Assembly (NCBI GenBank): GCA_017550385.1
Contig: JAFZPJ010000008.1
Span: forward strand, 1-41,453
DNA from: Clostridiales bacterium
GTDB lineage: Bacteria; Bacillota; Clostridia; Saccharofermentanales; Saccharofermentanaceae
Length of the DNA stretch: 41,453 bases
Direction of reading: 5' to 3'
Below the pieces are notes generated by a model that was given only the letters and a program-made list of their open reading frames with translations, made no database searches and was not told the DNA's origin. Numbering within the stretch: position 1 is the stretch's first letter; every line of letters starts with the position of its first letter. The translations under genes were made by a program, and so were the position numbers. Below, piece after piece: positions 25,439 to 34,793 of the stretch.

Positions 25439-28138
25439 TTATTTTGCCCTCAGCCAGTCCTTTCCTGTATGCACGTCGGCTACGAGAGGAACTTTGAACT
25501 CAGCCGCAGCCTCCATCTCGCGCTTAAGTATCTCGGATGCCTTCTCTGCATCCTTCTCATCACATTCAACTATCAATTCGTCATGCACCTGCATAACGAG
25601 AAGACTGTCGGGCAATTCTTCTCTAAGAGCTCTGTATGCCCTGTTCATCGCGATCTTGATAACATCGGCAGCAGTACCCTGAATAGGTGTATTCATTGCA
25701 GCCCTGAGTCCGAAGTTCCTAAGGTTTCTGTTCTGACTCTTGAGTTCGGTGAGATTCCTTCTCCTGCCGTAGTATGTCTCGGCATAGCCCTTTGACATAC
25801 CGTCTTCTTTGAGCCTGTCCAGATAATTCATGATGCCCGGGAACTGGTTGCCGTACTCTTTGATGAGATTACCTGCATCCTTGATCCCGATATCCAGATC
25901 GTTCGACAGACCGTAATCCGAGATACCGTAGATGATACTGAAGTTAACAGTCTTCGCCTGCGCTCTCATCTTCGGAGTTACATCCGCTTCGTCCACACCG
26001 AATACCTTGGCGGCAGTCCTTCTGTGGATGTCTTCGCCCTTCATGAACGCATCGCACATGATAGGGTCTTCTGACAGTGCCGCAAGGAGCCTGAGCTCGA
26101 TCTGCGAGTAGTCGGCATCGACAAGGATACGTCCTTCAGGCGCAGTAAAAGCTTCGCGAAGCCTCGATCCTTCAACGCTCCTTACCGGAATGTTCTGAAG
26201 GTTCGGTTCGCTTGACGACAGCCTGCCTGTATTGGTCATTGCCTGAGTGAATCTCGTATGGATCCTGCCGTCATCTGCAATGGCCTTAACAAGGCCTACC
26301 GCATATGTGGAATCGAGCTTGCTGAGTTCTCTGTATTCGATGATGTACTTGATGACCGGGTGCATGTACTTGAGCCTGTTGAGCTCGTCTATGTCAGTAG
26401 AATACACACCTGTCTTATTCTTCTTTCCATGAGGCAGCGCAAGTTTGTCATCTGCAAACAGCACGTCTGCAAGCTGCTTCGGAGAATTGATATTGAATTC
26501 GAATCCCGAGAGGTCGTAGATCCTCGCACATGTGTCTTCGAGCCTTCTCGAATACTCTTCGTGAAGCCTGTTAAGCCTCTCCCAAGATACATTCATGCCG
26601 CAGCGCTCGATGGAATCAAGCGTTATTACCAGCGGGAACTCGATGTCGTAGAGAAGCTTTCTGACCTGCTCCTCCTTATCGATATCTCTCTTGAGGACCT
26701 TCGCGATGATCATATTCGCATACAGCTTGAGCGCAGCCGTGATAACCGCCTTGCCTTCGTCCTCGCCAAGGTCGTCGAACAGCGACAGCTGTCTTGCTTC
26801 CTGCTGCTCTTCGATCGGATATGCAAGAGACGTTACGCTCACGTACAGCCTCTCAAAATCCGCCTTGCCCTCGATCTTGTTGCAGACATAACCTGCTATC
26901 ATCGTATCGAAAACAGATTTAACGGACCTTAATGCTCTCGGGCAGACCTTCGAAGCATCCTTGTAGCCGTAAGAAGCTATGAATGTCTCATCATCTTTAT
27001 CGAACAGAGCACATGCATCCTGGACAGACATCTGATAGAAAACAGATGCATCAAAGTCGAGCAGAAGCACATATGATCTTGAGTTAACGCTTACAAAACC
27101 GATGCCGGCATTAAGAGCATCGGGATCAGCTCCGGCCGGGACCGAAGAAGGGATCTCCTGCTTAATGACAGGGCCGTCTGATATGAGTTTCTCGAGCTTT
27201 GCCTGAAGATCTGATACAAAGGGATCTTCCGTCGTTGATGCCACGGTGGGCTTTACATTCTCGAGGTCAAGCTTCTTTGTCAGCTGCTTCAGTGCCAGCT
27301 GCGACAGTCTGTCAGCGAGAGCCTGGTTGTCAGAGATCTGACCTGTGTAACCGGTCTTATCCACACCGTAAGGCACAGGGGCATCTCTAACAATGGTGCA
27401 GAGCTTAAGGTTCATATCGAGAAGCTCTTTGGATTCAGATATCTTCGTCTTAAGTGCAGGCGACAGTTCATCTGCATGCTCATATACTCCGTCAGTAGTC
27501 TCATACTGGGCAATGAGCTTGAAAGCCGTCTTCTCACCTACTTTGTCCACACCCGTGATGTTGTCGGAATTATCTCCCATCAGCGCCTTGACGTGAACAA
27601 AGAGCTCCGGCTTAACGCCATAGGTAGTCTCGAACCTCTCGCGGTCAAACAGCAGTCTCGGTTCCTTGCCTTTGCCTGACTGCGGCATTACGACCGAGAC
27701 CTTATCGGAGATAAGCTGGAAGTCATCGTGGTCTCCGCTGAAGATGAAGACATCCATGCCGGCTTCCTCACCCTGCTTGGAGAGCGTACCGATGAGGTCA
27801 TCTGCCTCATATCCCGACAGTTCCATCCTCGGCATACCGAGAAGGTCGCAGAGTTCCTTTACTACAGGCATCTGCGCTGCAAGATCGTCGGGCATGCCGT
27901 GGCGGTTTGCCTTATACTCCGCACTCATCTTGTGACGGAATGTAGGTTCTCTTCTGTCAAAGAGAATGCACAGATGATCGGGCTCATATTCCTTCATAAC
28001 TCCGAGAACGGAGTTGAAGAAACCGTTAACCGCTCCTGTCGGTGTACCGTCAGGAGCCGTCATAGGAGCTCTCCCTATGACAGCATAGTAAGCGCGGTTG
28101 ATTATCGAGTTGCCGTCAACGAGTAATAGCCTTCCCAT
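25439..28138 (-). CDS. polA: DNA polymerase I
   Basis: An 899-residue family A polymerase for Okazaki-fragment processing and repair. Domains: a 5'-3' flap nuclease (about 1-290, with FDRREPTFRHKMSAEYKANR, GYEADDLIGTL, FSGDHDDFQLI and GDNSDNI), a central 3'-5' exonuclease-like domain (about 310-500), and the polymerase (about 520-899). Motif A is DADYSQIELR, the O helix RAQAKTVNFSIIYGI and motif C MQVHDELIVE. The central domain lacks the DxE metal site of proofreading enzymes, so proofreading is probably absent as in Taq and Bst polymerases. ATG 28138 is one base after the activase stop. Confidence 0.97.
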   Translation of the reverse strand: MGRLLLVDGNSIINRAYYAVIGRAPMTAPDGTPTGAVNGFFNSVLGVMKEYEPDHLCILFDRREPTFRHKMSAEYKANRHGMPDDLAAQMPVVKELCDLLGMPRMELSGYEADDLIGTLSKQGEEAGMDVFIFSGDHDDFQLISDKVSVVMPQSGKGKEPRLLFDRERFETTYGVKPELFVHVKALMGDNSDNITGVDKVGEKTAFKLIAQYETTDGVYEHADELSPALKTKISESKELLDMNLKLCTIVRDAPVPYGVDKTGYTGQISDNQALADRLSQLALKQLTKKLDLENVKPTVASTTEDPFVSDLQAKLEKLISDGPVIKQEIPSSVPAGADPDALNAGIGFVSVNSRSYVLLLDFDASVFYQMSVQDACALFDKDDETFIASYGYKDASKVCPRALRSVKSVFDTMIAGYVCNKIEGKADFERLYVSVTSLAYPIEEQQEARQLSLFDDLGEDEGKAVITAALKLYANMIIAKVLKRDIDKEEQVRKLLYDIEFPLVITLDSIERCGMNVSWERLNRLHEEYSRRLEDTCARIYDLSGFEFNINSPKQLADVLFADDKLALPHGKKNKTGVYSTDIDELNRLKYMHPVIKYIIEYRELSKLDSTYAVGLVKAIADDGRIHTRFTQAMTNTGRLSSSEPNLQNIPVRSVEGSRLREAFTAPEGRILVDADYSQIELRLLAALSEDPIMCDAFMKGEDIHRRTAAKVFGVDEADVTPKMRAQAKTVNFSIIYGISDYGLSNDLDIGIKDAGNLIKEYGNQFPGIMNYLDRLKEDGMSKGYAETYYGRRRNLTELKSQNRNLRNFGLRAAMNTPIQGTAADVIKIAMNRAYRALREELPDSLLVMQVHDELIVECDEKDAEKASEILKREMEAAAEFKVPLVADVHTGKDWLRAK

Positions 28139-28139
28139 A

Positions 28140-31100
28140 TCAGTTTTCTCCGGCCATATTGCCTTCCTTCTCGATCTCCATGTTCCTGACAGTATGTGCA
28201 GTGGAGATCATGAGCTTGATCCTGTTGAGCTGGTTTGCTTCAGATGCACCCGGATCGTAGTCGATCGGGATAATGTTGGAGTTGGGATACTGACGTCTCA
28301 ATTCCTTGATCATACCCTTACCCGTTACGTGGTTAGGCAGACAAGCAAACGGCTGCGCGCAGATGATATTAGGAACTCCGTCTTGAATGAGCTCGATCAT
28401 CTCAGCCGTGAGGAACCATCCCTCGCCGCAAGAGTTACCGCAGGACAAGACTGAAGAGGATTTCTCCGCAAGTTCCTGTATCCTCTCGGTAAGCATGAAC
28501 TTTCCGCCGGTCTTCCTGAACTCCTTGTTGATAGGATTCCTCAGGAGTTCCATGAACCTGATACCCTGAGTCATCAGATATGCGGTCTGCTTGCTCCTTC
28601 CGAGATTCTGCGCCTGCCAGATCGGGTTATAAGCACAGTATAAGAAGAAGTCGAGAACGCCCGGGAGAACACCTTCGCAGCCTTCTGCCTCGATAACGTC
28701 GATAGCGTTGTTATTCGCATCAGGCTGGAACTTGACGAGGATCTCTCCGACGAGACCTACACGCGGCTTTCTGGGAATATCCTTAAGAGGCAGCTTATCG
28801 AACTTCTCTACTGCAAACTTGATAAATGCCTTGTATCTCTTGATCTCCGGCGGATTGTCGAAATCAACGCCGATAGACTCGAGGACTTCTCTGATAGCCT
28901 GCTGCTCTTCTTCAGTCTTGGAGTAATAGCTGCCCGGCATCATGATGTCATATCTCTCGGTAAGATCATCTGATAAGCCCTTGGGGTTCAGCATCTTTCT
29001 TCCGATCCTGTTAATGTATGAATACAGCGCATTGGCAGCTCCGGGAACCGTCTCATAAGGTCTGGTCCTGAGAAGAAGCGTCGTGAGCATGTCACCGAGG
29101 GATAGTGCCTTGATCGCATCGAGCAGGAAGCCTGCAGTATATTCGAATCCCTCGTTCTTCTCGAATCTCTGTGCAGAGATGGTGATGACGGGGATCTGAG
29201 GATAACCTGCCTCCTTCAGAGCCTTCCTTAGGAATGCAACATAGTTGGTAGCACGGCATCCACCGCCTGTCTGAGTGATCGCCAGAGTAGTATTATCCGG
29301 ATCGAGTTCACCCTTCAATACGGCATTGATCATCTGACCTACGACGATGATCGTCGGGAAGCATGCATCATTGTTTACATACTTCAGTCCGCACTCGATA
29401 TCTTCTCGCGTTGCCTGCTTGAGGAGCTTGAGCTTATATCCGTGCTTATGGAACACTGCCTCGACGAACTCGAACTGGATAGGAGCCATCTGAGGAGCGA
29501 GGATCGTGTGGTTCTTCTTGTTCTCCTTGGTGAACTCTACTCTGTGAAGAGCATAAGGAGCATCGTCTTCCTTCGGAGCTTCTGCCTTCGGCTCGGTCTG
29601 CTCCAGTTCAGATCTCTCGTTCATAGCCACAACGAGAGATCTCATCCTGATCCTCGCTGCACCGAGGTTGGATACTTCGTCGATCTTAAGGAGCGTATAG
29701 AGCTTGCCTGAAGATTCGAGGATCTCCTGCACCTGATCCGAAGTTACGGCATCAAGACCGCAGCCGAAGCTCGTAAGCTGAACGAGTTCGAGGTCAGGTC
29801 TTGTGATAACGAATGCGGCAGCCTCATAGAGCCTCGTGTGATACATCCACTGGTCAATGACTCTGATAGGTCTCATGAGCATTCCGGCTCTAGCCACGGA
29901 GTCTTCAGTGAGGACAGCAAGCCCTAGCGAATTGATCATCTCGGGGATACCGTGATTGATCTCGGGATCGATGTGATAAGGTCTGCCTGCCAGGACTACA
30001 CCCTTGAGACCCTTCTCCTTCATCTCCTTAAGGACTCTGTCACCTTCAGATCTGATATCTTCCTTGTACTTGCCGTACTCGGCAGCGCCTGCTTCAACTG
30101 CAGCCTTGGCTTCTTCGTAAGATACTGCCGTATAGTCGAAGCACTTAACGAGATTCCTTGTCACAGCCTCAAGGTTATCCAGAGGCATAAAGGGATTAAT
30201 GTAATTGATATCGAGCTCTCTTAAGTTCTCCACATTGTTGCGGATGACCTCAGGATATGAGCATACGATCGGACAGTTATAGTGGTTGTTCGAACCGCTG
30301 TTCTCGACATTCTCGTAAGGAACATCAGGATAGAATATCGTCTTGATGCCGCGCGAGATAAGGTTCTCGATATGTCCGTGCGCCAGTTTTGCAGGATAGC
30401 ATACCGACTCCGAAGGGATCGTCTCCATGCCGCTCTCATAGAGTTTGTGAGAAGACCTTGCCGATACCAATACCCTGAAACCGAGCTTCGTGAGGACCGT
30501 AAACCAAAACGGATAGTTCTCATACTGGTTAAGTACTCTCGGAATACCGATCTCGCCTCTCGGAGCATCTTCGAGCTTCAAAGGCTTATAGTCGAATGTT
30601 CTCTTGTACTTGTAATCGAATATGTTCGGGAGCTTCTCCTTGTCCTTGACGGTCTCCCTGTCGAGCGCGATGTCCTCGCCCCTCTCGCATCTGTTGCCGG
30701 ACACGAATCTCTGTCCGTTCGAGAACTTGGCGATCGTAATGCGGCAGTGGTTCGTACAGCCGGGGCACTGAGCATTCTCAGTCTCCATGGAGAAAGAATC
30801 GAGCTCGTCTTTACCTAATACCGCAGAGCTTCCGTCATCACCGTTCTTGGCGCGCTTTCTTGCGATCAAAGCCGCACCGAATGCGCCCATGAGACCCGCA
30901 ACATTAGGTCTGATCACATCACGGTGGGATACGAGCTCAAAGCAACGAAGGATAGCGTCGTTAAGGAACGTACCGCCCTGAACGACTACGTTCTTTCCGA
31001 GCTGCTCCGTATCTCTGATCTTGATAACTTTGTAGAGTGCATTACGTACAACGGAATAAGACAGACCTGCGGAGATATCGCCTACGGAAGCGCCTTCCTT

Positions 31101-32582
31101 CTGCGCCTGCTTAACCTTTGAATTCATGAATACCGTACATCTCGTGCCGAGGTCTACAGGCTTCTTCGAAGACAGGGCAGCCGCCGCGAACTCGGGAGTC
31201 GTAAGGTTAAGTGTCTCGGCAAATGTCTGAATGAACGAACCGCATCCCGAAGAGCATGCTTCGTTGAGCATGATGGAATCGATGACGCCGTTCCTGATCT
31301 TCATGCACTTCATGTCCTGACCGCCGATATCGATGATGAAGTCGACGTCCGGACAGAAGAACTTGGCAGACTGGAAGTGCGCCATAGTCTCGATCTCGCC
31401 CTCATCTATGCCCAGCGCCGCCTTGATGATGTTCTCGCCGTAACCTGTTACGCAGGAATATGCGATGTGGCAGTCAGCAGGCATCTTGGAGTAGATGTCC
31501 TTCATGATGGTAACCGCACTCATGACAGGGTTACCCTTGTTGGATGCGTAGTATGTGTATACCAGGTCGCCCTTGGCATTGATGAGGACAGCCTTTGTCG
31601 TTGTGGAACCTGCATCGATACCGAGATAGAGCGCGCCCTTCTGATCTTCGATATCAAGTACCGGAATCTTATCCTTCTCATGTCTCTCGTCGAAAGCCTT
31701 CTTGTCAGCCTCATCCGTAAAGATAGGATCGATCCTGATGATATCCGGAACGAATCCTTCCCTGTTCTTGAGCTTTACGCAGAGGTCAGAGAGCTTGGCG
31801 GGAGCCGTACCGTCAGCGGAAAGCGCAGCACCAAGACCGACATAGATCTGAGCATCATCAGGCATCCAGAAGGAGTCTACCTTCTCGGCAAGAGTTCTCT
31901 CGAAAGCGTTGCGCAGCTCTGAATTGAAGAACAGCGGGCCTCCGAGGAAAGCGACGTTGCCCTTGATGGGACGGCCGCATGCAAGGCCTGAGATCGTCTG
32001 GTTTACTACCGACTGGTATATCGAAGCGGCAAGGTCCTCCTTGGCAGCACCCTCGTTGATAAGGGGCTGAAGGTCGGATTTCGCGAAAACGCCGCACCTT
32101 GAAGCGATCGTGTAGAGCGATCTGTAATCCTTTGCAAAGTTATTGAGACCGTCGGCATCTGTCTGGAGAAGTGAAGCCATCTGGTCGATAAAAGCACCCG
32201 TACCGCCGGCACATGTTCCGTTCATTCTCTGTTCGAGGACCGGATGCATGTAAGTGATCTTCGCATCTTCACCGCCGAGCTCGATGATAACATCAGTCTC
32301 GGGATGGTATTTCTTGATGGCAACCGTCTCTGCCATTACTTCCTGCGTGAACTTGAGGCCGAGCCAGTTTGCTACCGAGAGTCCGCCCGAACCCGTGATG
32401 ACAACGTCGACATATATTCCGGGGAACTTCTCATTGACCTCTTCGAACAGATCGTTAAGAAGGCCTGAGACATCAGAATGATGACGTCTGTAGTCTTTGT
32501 AGATGATCTCCTCACCGTCAAGGATCACGACCTTGATCGTCGTGGATCCGATATCAAGTCCCATGCGATAGAACTTATCCAT
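28140..32582 (-). CDS. Giant 2-hydroxyacyl-CoA dehydratase activase-related protein (two ASKHA domains plus D-component-like region)
   Basis: A 1480-residue protein. Two BcrAD/BadFG/HgdC ASKHA ATPase domains: the first (about 6-265) with GLDIGSTTIKVV, ELGGEDAKI and NGTCAGGTGAF, keeping the two Cys (about 124 and 163) that hold the HgdC [4Fe-4S] cluster; the second (about 318-580) with YLGIDAGSTTTKAV, IDIGGQDMKC and NEACSSGCGSF. A Cys-rich segment (CPGCTNHC, about 605-612) follows, then a DUF2229-like region and a C-terminal part like the dehydratase D component (CFPTIIVVGQM, QTGGGCRATNY, SCGNSCGEGWF). Such single-chain proteins are common in Clostridia; substrate unknown. ATG 32582 with GGAGG, 1 bp after the upstream stop. 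Confidence 0.9.
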   Translation of the reverse strand: MDKFYRMGLDIGSTTIKVVILDGEEIIYKDYRRHHSDVSGLLNDLFEEVNEKFPGIYVDVVITGSGGLSVANWLGLKFTQEVMAETVAIKKYHPETDVIIELGGEDAKITYMHPVLEQRMNGTCAGGTGAFIDQMASLLQTDADGLNNFAKDYRSLYTIASRCGVFAKSDLQPLINEGAAKEDLAASIYQSVVNQTISGLACGRPIKGNVAFLGGPLFFNSELRNAFERTLAEKVDSFWMPDDAQIYVGLGAALSADGTAPAKLSDLCVKLKNREGFVPDIIRIDPIFTDEADKKAFDERHEKDKIPVLDIEDQKGALYLGIDAGSTTTKAVLINAKGDLVYTYYASNKGNPVMSAVTIMKDIYSKMPADCHIAYSCVTGYGENIIKAALGIDEGEIETMAHFQSAKFFCPDVDFIIDIGGQDMKCMKIRNGVIDSIMLNEACSSGCGSFIQTFAETLNLTTPEFAAAALSSKKPVDLGTRCTVFMNSKVKQAQKEGASVGDISAGLSYSVVRNALYKVIKIRDTEQLGKNVVVQGGTFLNDAILRCFELVSHRDVIRPNVAGLMGAFGAALIARKRAKNGDDGSSAVLGKDELDSFSMETENAQCPGCTNHCRITIAKFSNGQRFVSGNRCERGEDIALDRETVKDKEKLPNIFDYKYKRTFDYKPLKLEDAPRGEIGIPRVLNQYENYPFWFTVLTKLGFRVLVSARSSHKLYESGMETIPSESVCYPAKLAHGHIENLISRGIKTIFYPDVPYENVENSGSNNHYNCPIVCSYPEVIRNNVENLRELDINYINPFMPLDNLEAVTRNLVKCFDYTAVSYEEAKAAVEAGAAEYGKYKEDIRSEGDRVLKEMKEKGLKGVVLAGRPYHIDPEINHGIPEMINSLGLAVLTEDSVARAGMLMRPIRVIDQWMYHTRLYEAAAFVITRPDLELVQLTSFGCGLDAVTSDQVQEILESSGKLYTLLKIDEVSNLGAARIRMRSLVVAMNERSELEQTEPKAEAPKEDDAPYALHRVEFTKENKKNHTILAPQMAPIQFEFVEAVFHKHGYKLKLLKQATREDIECGLKYVNNDACFPTIIVVGQMINAVLKGELDPDNTTLAITQTGGGCRATNYVAFLRKALKEAGYPQIPVITISAQRFEKNEGFEYTAGFLLDAIKALSLGDMLTTLLLRTRPYETVPGAANALYSYINRIGRKMLNPKGLSDDLTERYDIMMPGSYYSKTEEEQQAIREVLESIGVDFDNPPEIKRYKAFIKFAVEKFDKLPLKDIPRKPRVGLVGEILVKFQPDANNNAIDVIEAEGCEGVLPGVLDFFLYCAYNPIWQAQNLGRSKQTAYLMTQGIRFMELLRNPINKEFRKTGGKFMLTERIQELAEKSSSVLSCGNSCGEGWFLTAEMIELIQDGVPNIICAQPFACLPNHVTGKGMIKELRRQYPNSNIIPIDYDPGASEANQLNRIKLMISTAHTVRNMEIEKEGNMAGEN

Positions 32583-32583
32583 T

Positions 32584-33375
32584 TCATATCCTCCAGGTAG
32601 AGTTATTTTTGTTCTTGCCGGCCTTCGGTGTGCCCTTCGGCTGATTCTTGCCGCCCTGCACCTGACCGTCACCGTCCGGACGGTATCCGCCGGAACGCTT
32701 TGAAGAAGATTTCTTCGAATATGAAGACTTCTTCCTTGCAGGGATCGTACCGAAGAGCTTGAAGGACTTGTCCTTCAGATCCTTGAGCCAGTCCATCTGC
32801 TGCACCCTAAGGCTCTCCCTGAAATCCCTGTTTGACAGAGAATCCTTGAATTCGCCGTCAAGGCATATCCTCAACAGTTCATCAGGAACGCCCCTGCCAA
32901 GATCAAACGGCTTACCAAAGCAGTCAGAGACTTTAAGCCTGAGCGGCTCAAGCACCATGCTCACATTCTTCTCATATACCTCTTCCTCGCACTTGATGCC
33001 AAGCGTGAGCATCAGGCCTGCAAAGTTGAGGTTTACATACGGAAGATTGCCGGAGAAGATCAGATGAAGGCAGATGAGCTTCATATATGATTCAAGGTTA
33101 ATGCATTCCTGATCACATATGAGCGATACCTGATCCTCTGTAACCATCGAGGATATATCAGATCTCTCACTGTCAAATCCGTTCGACCACAGGAAATACA
33201 GTTCACGGTACACTTCACGCTTGAACTGCTCGAAATCCCTTGTCAGAGGTTCAGCAAGGACCCTCTTACCAAGATTGAAGACATACTGCATGTAAGACAC
33301 TTCAAGGTAACTGGGGACCGAGAAATACTTAAAATATGCTGCAACGTCACGCGCATTGAAGTAATAACTACGCAA
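32584..33375 (-). CDS. Unknown protein with basic Ser/Lys/Gly-rich tail
   Basis: A 263-residue protein I do not recognise. Residues 1-205 look globular and alpha-helical with no membrane segment or signal peptide (YLEVSYMQYVFNLGKRVLAE, ESYMKLICLHLIFSGNLPYV). Residues about 215-263 are a low-complexity, strongly basic tail (KKSSYSKKSSSKRSGGYR, then Gly/Gln/Lys-rich), likely disordered and perhaps binding nucleic acid or an acidic surface. The start is TTG at 33375, supported by AGGAG 7 nt upstream. It heads the operon and its stop is one base before the activase ATG, so it may help or regulate the activase. Confidence 0.78.
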   Translation of the reverse strand: MRSYYFNARDVAAYFKYFSVPSYLEVSYMQYVFNLGKRVLAEPLTRDFEQFKREVYRELYFLWSNGFDSERSDISSMVTEDQVSLICDQECINLESYMKLICLHLIFSGNLPYVNLNFAGLMLTLGIKCEEEVYEKNVSMVLEPLRLKVSDCFGKPFDLGRGVPDELLRICLDGEFKDSLSNRDFRESLRVQQMDWLKDLKDKSFKLFGTIPARKKSSYSKKSSSKRSGGYRPDGDGQVQGGKNQPKGTPKAGKNKNNSTWRI

Positions 33376-33410
33376 ATGTAATCTCCTGTTATGCCAATTA
33401 ATCAGACTGA

Positions 33411-33419
33411 ATTATAACA
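33411..33419 (-). promoter_or_regulatory. Extended -10 promoter of the activase-polA operon
   Basis: The minus strand reads TGTTATAAT (33419-33411): perfect -10 with extended TG; -35 weak. A start near 33404 leaves a leader of about 29 nt with AGGAG before the TTG at 33375. The rest of 33376-33494 is AT-rich and holds the upstream region of the divergent pepV-like gene, where I see no clear promoter. Confidence 0.62.
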
Positions 33420-33494
33420 TAGACCGCGCGTTTTCTTTTAATAATTTATATTTTATGCTTTAATACAAACGAATTTGATATCGGGAGTGTTTTT

Positions 33495-34793
33495 ATGTCA
33501 CTTGATTCCTTTGAAATGAAGTTCCTGTCTGACCTTATAGCCATCCGAAGCGTAGGCGGAGATCCCGAGGGTAACCTTCCTTACGGCAGAGCGCCTTACA
33601 GCGCACTGGAGTTCTTTCTGGACACTGCAAAGGAATGCGGCATGAGGACAGGGATTATAGATAACCGCGTTGGATATGCGGAGATAGGCCCTGAGACATC
33701 AGATAAGCTGGTCGGCATAGTATGCCACCTTGATGTCGTCCCGGAAGGAACAGGCTGGAATACCAACCCCTTCACCCTTACACTGACCGAAGACGGCTAC
33801 CTCTGTGGCAGAGGCATAACAGACGATAAAGGACCCGCGGCAGCATCTTTCTTCGCCATGAGAAGGCTCCTTGCTTCAGGTACAGAACTCAAGACAAGGA
33901 TCAGGCTCATACTCGGTACTGACGAAGAGCGCACATGCTCCTGCGTCGAATGCTATGCAGACAAGGGCGAGATCCCCGCTTTCGCGATCACGCCCGATGC
34001 CGAATTCCCTGTTATCTACGCAGAGAAAGGCATCCTGAACGTAAAGGTATATTCTGACTCGCCTTCACAGATCACGGCTTTTGCAGGCCACGCTACCAAC
34101 ATGGTGCCCGCATCGGCTGAAGCTGAGACAGGCGGTAAAAGATTCGAGGCATCCGGTGTTCCCGCACACGCTTCAAGGCCCGAGCTTGGCGTCAACGCCA
34201 TTTTCGAGCTGGTGAAGAGCCTGGGCAAAGATGAACTCGGCCTGTCCCCCGTGCTTTCTTACATAAGGAACGAACTGGCAGAGAGGCCTGCAAGTGAATA
34301 CACGGGATGCTCTGTAACGGACGATTCCGGCGAGATCACCGGAAACCCGTCCGTCTTAAGGGCAGGTGCGGACGGCGAGTCGATAACGATAGATATCAGA
34401 TATCCCGTTACGGCTTCGAAGGACGATATCCTGGCGCATTTCGCAGAAGAAGCGGCCGCATACGGTCTTAAGGTATCCGAGACAAACCACATGGCTCCTC
34501 TATACAAGGAGAAGGCTACTCCTGAGATCAAGATGCTTACAGCCGTATGGGACAAGTATATGGACCGTTACGACGGCTTTAAGGATGAGTTCAAAGGAAT
34601 GTACAAAGAGCCCCTGGCGATCGGCGGCGGTACATACGCACGTCATATGCCTAACACCATCGCATTCGGAATGCAGGCACCCTGGCAGCAGGATCAGTGC
34701 CATCAGGCCAATGAGAGAAGAAAGCTTGCTGATTTTGAGACGGATATAGATATCCTTACAGAAGCGATAACGGGACTTACAGAACTCGTCTGA
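33495..34793 (+). CDS. M20-family dipeptidase, PepV-like
   Basis: A 432-residue cytoplasmic di-zinc dipeptidase of the PepV/Sapep group that cleaves dipeptides, often with broad N-terminal specificity. Metal and catalytic motifs are GIVCHLDVVPEG (zinc His/Asp), GRGITDDKGPAAAS (bridging Asp and turn), LGTDEERTCSC (general base Glu), TPDAEFPVIYAEKG and a late GGGTYARHMPNTIAFG with the last zinc His. The lid domain lies around 180-330 with the VPAHASRPELGVNAI segment. ATG 33495 behind GGGAG. The 3' end overlaps the convergent NlpC/P60 gene by 17 bp. Confidence 0.93.
   Translation: MSLDSFEMKFLSDLIAIRSVGGDPEGNLPYGRAPYSALEFFLDTAKECGMRTGIIDNRVGYAEIGPETSDKLVGIVCHLDVVPEGTGWNTNPFTLTLTEDGYLCGRGITDDKGPAAASFFAMRRLLASGTELKTRIRLILGTDEERTCSCVECYADKGEIPAFAITPDAEFPVIYAEKGILNVKVYSDSPSQITAFAGHATNMVPASAEAETGGKRFEASGVPAHASRPELGVNAIFELVKSLGKDELGLSPVLSYIRNELAERPASEYTGCSVTDDSGEITGNPSVLRAGADGESITIDIRYPVTASKDDILAHFAEEAAAYGLKVSETNHMAPLYKEKATPEIKMLTAVWDKYMDRYDGFKDEFKGMYKEPLAIGGGTYARHMPNTIAFGMQAPWQQDQCHQANERRKLADFETDIDILTEAITGLTELV

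Noticed and set aside
33440-33475. TATGCT upstream of the pepV-like gene as another competence promoter
   Set aside because: The hexamer lies in a very AT-rich stretch, has no TTTTTGTCGG repeats upstream and the gene has no competence link.
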